Below are positions 1 through 5,279 of a stretch of 5,279 bases of DNA, piece by piece. This DNA comes from Bacteroidales bacterium (GTDB lineage: Bacteria > Bacteroidota > Bacteroidia > Bacteroidales > UBA10428). Numbering within the stretch: the first letter of the stretch is position 1; each line of letters starts with the position of its first letter. The stretch is from contig JAFGVG010000202.1 of NCBI GenBank assembly GCA_016938095.1, positions 1 through 5,279 on the forward strand. Direction: 5' to 3'. The notes under the pieces are model-generated. The model searched no databases. It saw only the letters and a program-made list of their open reading frames with translations, and was not told where the DNA came from. The position numbers were made by a program, and so were the translations under genes.

Positions 1-325
1 CATTAACCATAACAATGAACGGATTTCCGTTCTCTATGCGAACCCCCACAAGTCCGTACTTTTTCTGTAACAGACAAAGTCCTGCAATATCACCATCTTT
101 CATACCGCTGATATCCAGGCAGGTTATTCCCGAACATACAGGGCCGAAGGTGCGTTGGGTAAGCGTATTTCGGGCCATCTCGAAAGAAGTGTCTGTACGG
201 CTGGTCGTCAGGCGCAGGTAACCTTTTCGTGCGGCAACCGACCAGTGCTTGTTGTCGGGGTTATGATTCCACTGCCATACGAGGGGCAGTGCTGCTTCTG
301 TACCATTGCGGTTGAATTCGTCACT
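1..325 (-). other. Start of C-terminal beta-sandwich (GH43_C2-like) of the GH43 enzyme
   Basis: After the propeller, IASDEFNRNG and PLVWQWNHNPDNKHW mark the entry to a concanavalin A-like beta-sandwich, continuing through GYLRLTTSRTDT, NTLTQRTFGP and the strand pair GDIAGLCLLQKKYGLVGVRI. In GH43 beta-xylosidases this domain packs against the propeller and can shape the active site. About 108 residues are visible and the domain is normally longer, so it is cut by the window edge. Confidence 0.75.
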
Positions 326-1291
326 GGCTATAATACCCGGAATCAGCCCCTGGCTTGCAGGCAGGTTCAAATTATCCGGAACCTTGCCTTCAATACCCAG
401 CACCGGCCAGCCGTCTTCCCATTTTAACGGAACCAGGTAAGGAATGCGGCCTACCGATCCGAAATCGCGGAAAAGGTAAGCGAACCATTTTCCGTCGGGC
501 GTGTCAATAAGCCCGCCCTGCGCCACGCCCAGGTCCTGAAGAGCAAGCCTGCCTTCGTAGGGTCCGGTTATCTTGTCGGCCCGGTGCATTACCACAGTGC
601 GCATGCCGCCCCTGGGCCAGGTGATATTGAAAAGGTAATATTTGCCATTGATCTTAAATAGCTGGGAACCTTCTGCGCCCAGCATGATGTTGTCTCCTGC
701 AGGTGCACTTGCATTTTCAATAAGAACACGGTCTGTTCCCGGTTTCGCTCCTGAAAGATTTTCTTCTAACTCCACTATTCTGAGCCTGCCGGCACCGTAA
801 ATCATATAAATACGGCCATCATCATCAAAAAACAGTGTATTGTCATGAAAGGAAGGGGCAAATGAAATCTTCTTCCACGGGCCTTTTTCGATATCCTTTG
901 TGGAATAGATATAGGTCTTTCCGGTGGTAGCCGTAAAAGTCGAAACATAGTAAGTATTGTTATGATACCTGAGGCAGCTTGCCCAGGATCCTCTCCCATA
1001 GCTGCTTTTTCCATTGTTAAGATTCAGTGAATCCACATCGTCAAGGATATCATACGCATAATTGACGATTTGCCAGTTCACCAGGTCCTTCGATTTCATA
1101 ATGGGAACACCCGGACTCATGTGCATGGTGGTACTGCTCATGTAGTAAGTATCGCCTGCACGGATCATCGACATGTCAGGTACATCGGCATAGATGATCG
1201 GATTTTGTGCTTGCGCAGTCTGACCCGAAATCAGGAAATGGGGAGCAGATGCAACCCAAACTATTAAAACAAAAAAACATCGGTGTACCAT
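1..1291 (-). CDS. GH43 beta-xylosidase/alpha-L-arabinofuranosidase, 3' end outside window
   Basis: This is an inverting GH43 hydrolase expected to remove xylosyl or arabinofuranosyl residues from hemicellulose or its oligosaccharides. The frame is open for 430 codons from an ATG at 1291 to the window edge, so the C-terminus is missing. Residues 1-28 form a signal peptide. The five-bladed propeller follows, with the likely base D39 (VPDMSMIRAGDTYYM), the pKa-modulating D150 (SFHDNTLFFDDDGR) and the acid E207 (LGAEGSQLFKINGKYYLF). From about residue 323 (SDEFN, then LPLVWQWNHNPDNKHW) a concanavalin A-like beta-sandwich of the GH43_C2 type begins. The layout resembles the two-domain GH43 enzymes of Bacteroidota utilization loci. 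The start is well placed: the TAA of the DUF362 gene is followed by CT and then this ATG, so translational coupling is likely. The family is secure; xylosidase versus arabinofuranosidase cannot be decided, although the GH51 neighbour favours arabinose. Confidence 0.93.
   Translation of the reverse strand, partial: MVHRCFFVLIVWVASAPHFLISGQTAQAQNPIIYADVPDMSMIRAGDTYYMSSTTMHMSPGVPIMKSKDLVNWQIVNYAYDILDDVDSLNLNNGKSSYGRGSWASCLRYHNNTYYVSTFTATTGKTYIYSTKDIEKGPWKKISFAPSFHDNTLFFDDDGRIYMIYGAGRLRIVELEENLSGAKPGTDRVLIENASAPAGDNIMLGAEGSQLFKINGKYYLFNITWPRGGMRTVVMHRADKITGPYEGRLALQDLGVAQGGLIDTPDGKWFAYLFRDFGSVGRIPYLVPLKWEDGWPVLGIEGKVPDNLNLPASQGLIPGIIASDEFNRNGTEAALPLVWQWNHNPDNKHWSVAARKGYLRLTTSRTDTSFEMARNTLTQRTFGPVCSGITCLDISGMKDGDIAGLCLLQKKYGLVGVRIENGNPFIVMVN
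1208..1291 (-). other. Signal peptide of the GH43 enzyme
   Basis: The first 28 or so residues show a short basic start (MVHR), a hydrophobic core (CFFVLIVWVASAPHFLI) and a small-residue end SGQTAQAQ, suggesting signal peptidase I cleavage after QTAQA or nearby. There is no lipobox cysteine following the core, so a lipoprotein is unlikely. The enzyme should therefore reach at least the periplasm. Whether it also carries a T9SS tail cannot be seen, because the C-terminus is outside the window. Confidence 0.8.
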
Positions 1292-1293
1292 AG

Positions 1294-3330
1294 TTATTTT
1301 ATGATTATCATTTTCTTTGCGGCCACAAATTCATTGGCTTGAAGTCTGCAGTAATAGGTACCATTGGGAAGTTTTTTGGCATCGAATGTCAATGTATAAG
1401 TTCCGGCTGGTTTGTTACTGTTTTCAAGGGTTTCCATTTCTCTTCCGTTTGCATCAAGGATTTTGATAATTACCTTTGCATTTACAGGAATGGCATAGGT
1501 AATATGGGTGGAGTTCCTGAAGGGATTTGGAAAATTCTGATCCAGCCTGTATCCATCATAGTGATTATTTCCGGTTTCCACGCCAGTTAAGACCGCTTCA
1601 GTAACCAACTCAATTCCGGAGTTTAACCCAAGGTTCCTGGAATACTGCTTGTCGGTTGCATTGTTCCAGTGCTCATGTGTTCCCAGGCTCTTCAAATGAA
1701 TGCCATCCCCTTCTGGATCATACTTGATGCCCGCCGGCCACAAAGTGGTATCAGATGCCTGATGCAAATAATCATCGGTAGCAGGTTTCTGCGGATAGGT
1801 ACCGGCACCGTCTCCCATACTGCGGGCTGCGGTAAACTCTGAACGGAGAAAATCAAATCCTACTGATTCTATAGCAACCGGATCAAATGAAGCAAAGACC
1901 GATGACATCCAATCCTTATTAAAAGGAGTCATGGAAAATTTTTTCGGGAAACTGATTTCCTGGTCGGCAGCCCATAAAGCATCCAGCAAATAGAAAAGTG
2001 TTTTTCCTCCAAGCAGACGGTGCCCCATCAGATCAACCTGAACCCGGTACATACCGTAATCGGTTCTGCTTACGCCAGGCTTATTGGGCGTTTCCACAGG
2101 ATCAACCAGTCCGTTATGCAGATGCGAGGCATCAGAACGGGTATGAGAGCCAAAGTGATTCTTTGCAAACATAGTCACTCCGGCACGTTTATGACCCTTA
2201 AGCACCGGAATATTCAGTATGTATTCAGCGTCCTCAAATATGGTATACAAATAATCGCTTGTCACAGGGGATTCGCCTGGTCTGGCATCATCCCAAACAT
2301 TTTCCCGCAAGATGGTTCCTTTGTCGGAATAAAATATCCTGGCTGTCGCACTGGCCACTACCTGTTCCCTCCCCAACGACGAAAAATTATCGTGACTCAG
2401 GTAATGAACATCGGGAAATTCATTATGCCAAAGATCGTAGCAATGTTTATAGGTGTTTCTGAGAGGGTCGCCAATATAAATATCACCCTGGGGTACCCCG
2501 GCGACATTAACCAGTTGTCTCAATAAAGCAATAATGACGTGTGGTGAAGTTTCAGAAATACCATAGGCATTGTTAGCGACAACAGAAAGATCTGTCGTGC
2601 TGTAATTACCACCCCATCCACTTACGTTATTGATTTTGATGAATATTTTCTCTCCCTGACTATAAGGTACGCTGCCCTTTCCTCTTGTTTGGTTGTGATA
2701 ACGGAAAATGGCATCCCAAGCTCCCTGATCATTTGTCTGGCCGGTGAGTATTTGTATTGCCTGACTCACCATGTTGTCGATAACTTCCTGGTCATTATTT
2801 TCATTCATCCACCATGCATGGCCAACTGAAGTTGGGTTGCAGTTTTCGTTGGTTGCATCTGGTTCATGAATCCATACCACCCTTCCGGGAAAAATGCCCT
2901 TCCCCTCACCGGTAGGTGCATTGGCAATATGAACCGAGTTCTGAAGAACAACATCTGCCCCATTGGAAGAGTCTGTAATCAGGTAAGTGCCGGTGAAACC
3001 GAAAACCAAAATGGCCCCGGTCAGAAAGTATGGGGAAAGGAAAAGCTTCTGTTTGGTCTTGAGAAAAGTAACAGCCGATGCGGCCAGTATTGCAAAGTAA
3101 ATGATAAATCCCGACGCCAGCGGGGTTGCAGCCTTAATACACGGATACGTTACCCTGCTGGGCTTGGGTATTACACGAAAAGCAATCCATAGTAAAGCAA
3201 GCAAACCAACTACCGGAAACAAAAACCTGTAGAATCCTCCGGGTACAATAAAACTCCTTATTTTACCGGTTTTGGGACATGTTTTTACGAATTTTTGAAA
3301 GAATGCCAATATCATAGTCTCATTTTTCAT
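1294..3330 (-). CDS. DUF362 protein with N-terminal membrane helices and T9SS sorting domain
   Basis: This 678-residue protein contains a DUF362 (PF04015-like) core of unknown biochemical function. A basic N-terminus (KFVKTCPKTGKIR) is followed by three hydrophobic segments at about 33-53, 70-91 and 98-118; the first loop carries RVIPKPSRVTYPC. Core landmarks are VVWIHEPDATNENCNP (151-166), GEKIFIKINN (226-235), NIPVLKGHKRAGVTMFAKNH (373-392) and FASFDPVAIESVGFDFLRSE (479-498). A further block, LGTHEHWNN, lies at 549-557. Residues about 594-678 form a T9SS type A sorting domain. Only five cysteines are present and none is in a CxxC cluster, so the ferredoxin module seen in some DUF362 proteins is absent. 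The ATG at 3330 is preferred; M6 is an alternative, and no later ATG precedes the helices. The gene follows GH51 by 92 bases and stops two bases before GH43, so a role in arabinose-glycan use is inferred from position only. The architecture is clear and the function is unknown. Confidence 0.9.
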   Translation of the reverse strand: MKNETMILAFFQKFVKTCPKTGKIRSFIVPGGFYRFLFPVVGLLALLWIAFRVIPKPSRVTYPCIKAATPLASGFIIYFAILAASAVTFLKTKQKLFLSPYFLTGAILVFGFTGTYLITDSSNGADVVLQNSVHIANAPTGEGKGIFPGRVVWIHEPDATNENCNPTSVGHAWWMNENNDQEVIDNMVSQAIQILTGQTNDQGAWDAIFRYHNQTRGKGSVPYSQGEKIFIKINNVSGWGGNYSTTDLSVVANNAYGISETSPHVIIALLRQLVNVAGVPQGDIYIGDPLRNTYKHCYDLWHNEFPDVHYLSHDNFSSLGREQVVASATARIFYSDKGTILRENVWDDARPGESPVTSDYLYTIFEDAEYILNIPVLKGHKRAGVTMFAKNHFGSHTRSDASHLHNGLVDPVETPNKPGVSRTDYGMYRVQVDLMGHRLLGGKTLFYLLDALWAADQEISFPKKFSMTPFNKDWMSSVFASFDPVAIESVGFDFLRSEFTAARSMGDGAGTYPQKPATDDYLHQASDTTLWPAGIKYDPEGDGIHLKSLGTHEHWNNATDKQYSRNLGLNSGIELVTEAVLTGVETGNNHYDGYRLDQNFPNPFRNSTHITYAIPVNAKVIIKILDANGREMETLENSNKPAGTYTLTFDAKKLPNGTYYCRLQANEFVAAKKMIIIK
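1297..1551 (-). other. T9SS type A C-terminal sorting domain
   Basis: The last 85 or so residues of the DUF362 protein match the Por secretion tail (TIGR04183/PF18962 type). It opens with YRLDQNFPNPFRNSTHITYA, then the beta-strand KVIIKILDANGREME, then PAGTYTLTFDAKKLPNGTYY, and ends in KKMIIIK. Such domains direct proteins through the type IX system across the outer membrane, where the tail is usually removed and the protein is attached to the surface or released. The motif order and the position at the extreme C-terminus make this call secure. Confidence 0.93.
2977..3234 (-). other. Three predicted transmembrane helices of the DUF362 protein
   Basis: Residues about 33-118 contain three long apolar stretches: FYRFLFPVVGLLALLWIAF, LASGFIIYFAILAASAVTFL and YFLTGAILVFGFTGTYLI. 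They are separated by short loops that hold KPSR and KTKQK. With the basic N-terminus in the cytoplasm (positive-inside rule), the third helix would leave the large DUF362 domain in the periplasm. No ATG, GTG or TTG lies just before the third helix, so a form that starts there with a simple signal peptide is not supported. Segment limits are by eye. Confidence 0.75.
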
Positions 3331-3422
3331 TTAGGTAAGAACCCCTGCAGTAACTTGCCAAAAACCGCATGTTGTTTTCTGGTTAATTATATTCACTGCA
3401 ATTAAAAGCTTTAGTGTATACT
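3331..3422. other. 92-base spacer between GH51 and DUF362 genes
   Basis: This is the only sizeable gap between genes. It is AT-rich on the GH51 side. It holds an 8-base palindrome AAAGCTTT (3405-3412) and a weak inverted repeat TTAATT/AATTAA (3383-3388 and 3400-3405) with an 11-base loop. The stem is all A/T and has no following T-run, so I do not call it a terminator. I find no match on the minus strand to the Bacteroidota promoter pattern (TTTG near -33 with TAnnTTTG near -7) and no purine-rich ribosome site before the DUF362 start. Read-through from GH51 is the simplest reading, but an internal promoter is not excluded. Confidence 0.5.
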
Positions 3423-5279
3423 TTACTTAGTATCCGAATAAGTCCTGGTCTTTATTCTGATCACGGTCAATGACATTGCAGGGACTTCGTAATCAGTTTT
3501 TTTTGTAATCTTCAGTGAAGAAACCTGAGGAAACACCATTGCCGGGTTTTCAAAAGTGTTTTCCGCATCTCCAGCACCGGTGAGTAACGTTTTTTCAGCC
3601 TGTGGTTGGAAATTTTTAAAACCGGCAAGGTTTATCTTCATTGTTTTCGCCACATCTCCGGCATTCACCAGTTTCAGTATAATATCACCGGTTTTGCTGT
3701 CGGTTACACACGAAGCGGAGAGCAAGCTGTCCTGTTGATTTTTCGAAATAACATTTTCGAAATACATATCTCCCCGGTTGAGCGAAAACAATTGCTGAAC
3801 GTAATAATTCGGGGTGGGACAGATGGTTACGTTGTCAAAGAAAATCAGATCGGTTGTCCATTGCGTGAAACCTTTTTTAGCCAGCAATGGCGCATACGAT
3901 GCCATTTTTACTACGTCTCCGTTACGCTCAAGAGCTGTCATGTATGCTGCCTCTGCCAAGGCATTGCGCACTTTATTTCCCCACGAGGCATATTCGCCCA
4001 GGTAAACCTGGCCTCCTTTCCGGTCATAAGCATCATACCGATCCAGATTTGCAAGAAACCACGAGGGCTGGGTATAATAATGCTCATCCACAACCGGTAC
4101 TTTCAGCGCATTGGCCAGTTTCCAGCCTTTTTCATAATCTTCGCCGCTATGAAACGGTCCCGAGGTGCCTATTACCGTTATTTCCGGGTACAGGGCTTTA
4201 ATGGCCTGATAAATGAGTGTAAAACGTTCTTCAAATGCAGGGGTGATCTTGTCTTCATTGCCAATCCCAATGTATTCCAAACCAAAAGGTTCGGGATGAC
4301 CTGCTGCAGCTCGTTTGGCACCCCATTCGGATGTAGCCGGTCCGTTAGCCCATTCTATGAGGTCAAGCACTTCTTTTACATAATCGTTCATTTCGTTCAT
4401 CGGCAGGGCCTTCTGCCCGGTTCCGCCAATGCGCCAGGTGCCACCTGAATTCTGGCAGCTCACAGCGGCAGGCAAAACAGGCAGGGGTTTGGCACCGATA
4501 TCCTCACAAAACTGGAAATATTCAAAAAAACCCAGTCCCGCTGTCTGGTGATACCCCCATATATTCCGTTGTTCTTTGCGTTGCTCAACAGGACCGATGG
4601 TGTTTTTCCAGCGGTACATATTTCCCAATCCGTCGCCATGCACCAGGCAGCCACCCGGAAAACGGATGAAGGCGGGCTTCATATCAGCCAGCATTTGGGC
4701 CAGATCGGCACGCAAGCCATTGGGCCGGTTTCTGAAGGTCTTCTCAGGGAAGAGCGAAACCATATCCAGGGCTATCTTCCCGTTGGTAATGGCTAACAGG
4801 GTTAAGGTGGCGCTGTCACTGCTTTCTGACGGAACCAATATGGCAGAATATTTCTTCCATTCGTCTGATGAAGTTGTGAAAACCGATTCAGCCAGCATTT
4901 TGCCCTGGGGCGTCTGTAGGCTGGCTTTAACAGAAACCGGTTCGGCAGATAGCTGCCGGATAAAAACCGACAGGTTGTAGTTGTCACCGGCTTTTACCAC
5001 CATGCCGTCAAATCCGGTATTTTTAATGCCCACGCCCGATTCGCCTGTGTAATCGGCTTCATGACCTACATGCTCAATATCCAGTGCCAGGTAATGTGGA
5101 TTATTCGGATGAACAGGGGAGGAAGTTTCCACGCTGATACGGCCGTAGGAAAAGCCGGGCGTTACATATTCCCAGAACGAGAACGGATTCCATTCACGTC
5201 GTTCTGTGGGATTATATTCAAACGACCGGTTTTGTATCAACTCAGCATATAAACCGCCATCAGCCGCATAATTGATATC
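3423..5279 (-). CDS. GH51 alpha-L-arabinofuranosidase, 5' end outside window
   Basis: This enzyme should release terminal alpha-L-arabinofuranosyl residues from arabinan, arabinoxylan or arabinose-decorated oligosaccharides by the retaining GH51 mechanism. The frame is open from the window edge for 618 codons to a TAA stop. It begins with DINYAADGGLYAELIQNRSF, a typical near-N-terminal GH51 stretch, so the true start and any signal peptide (perhaps 40-60 residues) lie beyond 5279. A TTG at 5240 is in frame but is not a credible start. Counting from the first visible codon, residues about 14-178 form a CBM4/9-like beta-sandwich, followed by the (beta/alpha)8 barrel with RFPGG at 206-210. The acid/base is E342 in GIGNED and the nucleophile is E429 in YLGEYA, with DEHYY at 398-402. 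A C-terminal beta domain fills the rest. No T9SS tail is present, since the protein ends in YSDTK. Both catalytic glutamates are intact, so it should be active. The family call is strong, but the exact substrate is inferred. Confidence 0.95.
   Translation of the reverse strand, partial: DINYAADGGLYAELIQNRSFEYNPTERREWNPFSFWEYVTPGFSYGRISVETSSPVHPNNPHYLALDIEHVGHEADYTGESGVGIKNTGFDGMVVKAGDNYNLSVFIRQLSAEPVSVKASLQTPQGKMLAESVFTTSSDEWKKYSAILVPSESSDSATLTLLAITNGKIALDMVSLFPEKTFRNRPNGLRADLAQMLADMKPAFIRFPGGCLVHGDGLGNMYRWKNTIGPVEQRKEQRNIWGYHQTAGLGFFEYFQFCEDIGAKPLPVLPAAVSCQNSGGTWRIGGTGQKALPMNEMNDYVKEVLDLIEWANGPATSEWGAKRAAAGHPEPFGLEYIGIGNEDKITPAFEERFTLIYQAIKALYPEITVIGTSGPFHSGEDYEKGWKLANALKVPVVDEHYYTQPSWFLANLDRYDAYDRKGGQVYLGEYASWGNKVRNALAEAAYMTALERNGDVVKMASYAPLLAKKGFTQWTTDLIFFDNVTICPTPNYYVQQLFSLNRGDMYFENVISKNQQDSLLSASCVTDSKTGDIILKLVNAGDVAKTMKINLAGFKNFQPQAEKTLLTGAGDAENTFENPAMVFPQVSSLKITKKTDYEVPAMSLTVIRIKTRTYSDTK
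4739..5240 (-). other. N-terminal CBM4/9-like beta-sandwich of the GH51 enzyme
   Basis: This part of the GH51 gene (about residues 14-180 from the first visible codon) precedes the catalytic barrel. It has the pattern of carbohydrate-binding modules of the CBM4/9 type: an opening with NRSFEYNP, alternating beta-strand stretches, a GIKNTGFDGM segment, then YNLSVFIR. Plant-type and Bacteroidota GH51 enzymes commonly carry such a domain. Boundaries are estimated by eye, and whether it binds sugar cannot be judged from the sequence. Confidence 0.6.

Noticed and set aside
802..1014. A 70-codon minus-strand open frame starting MEKAAMG
   Set aside because: It is in a different frame within the GH43 gene, whose own frame is open throughout and carries the catalytic residues here.
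2020..2526. A 168-codon plus-strand open frame inside the DUF362 gene
   Set aside because: It is antisense to a clearly conserved core and shows no domain or start context of its own.
3383..3405. TTAATT/AATTAA inverted repeat as a terminator between GH51 and DUF362
   Set aside because: The stem is six A/T pairs with an 11-base loop and no following T-run, too weak to support a terminator call.
3405..3421. AAAGCTTT and GTATAC palindromes as an operator
   Set aside because: Both are short, AT-rich and expected by chance; no second copy or known operator pattern is present.
3606..4448. A 280-codon open frame on the plus strand, opposite the GH51 gene
   Set aside because: It lies wholly antisense to a GH51 gene with intact catalytic motifs, its translation has no recognisable domain, and it is explained as a shadow of the coding bias of the minus strand.
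5238..5240. TTG as the start of the GH51 protein
   Set aside because: The thirteen codons before it encode DINYAADGGLYAE, a typical GH51 stretch, so the gene simply continues past the window edge.

Overview
The window looks like part of a polysaccharide-degradation operon from a member of the Bacteroidota. The evidence is a type IX secretion (T9SS) C-terminal sorting domain, which occurs essentially only in that phylum, together with glycoside hydrolases of Bacteroidota type and no obvious Shine-Dalgarno sites before the two visible starts. A free-living or environmental relative of Bacteroidales/Marinilabiliales or Cytophagia is a reasonable guess, but the genus cannot be read from the sequence.

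All real genes lie on the minus strand, so transcription runs from high to low coordinates. (1) 5279-3423: a GH51 alpha-L-arabinofuranosidase whose N-terminus lies beyond the window. (2) 3422-3331: a 92-base spacer, the only non-coding stretch of any size. (3) 3330-1294: a 678-residue DUF362 protein with three predicted N-terminal membrane helices and a T9SS sorting domain at its C-terminus. (4) 1291-1: a GH43 enzyme (beta-xylosidase/alpha-L-arabinofuranosidase type) with a signal peptide, a complete catalytic triad and the start of a C-terminal beta-sandwich domain; it runs off the low-coordinate edge. Only two bases separate genes 3 and 4, so they are almost certainly co-transcribed.

Taken together, the two hydrolases would remove arabinofuranosyl (and possibly xylosyl) units from plant-type polymers such as arabinan, arabinoxylan or decorated xyloglucan. 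The DUF362 protein between them has no assigned biochemical role that I can support. It is the most interesting item here, because its N-terminal membrane anchor and its outer-membrane secretion tail imply different locations, and because its position suggests an undescribed accessory role in glycan use. I see no mobile element, CRISPR array, RNA gene or clear terminator, and no evidence for a wholly new system.
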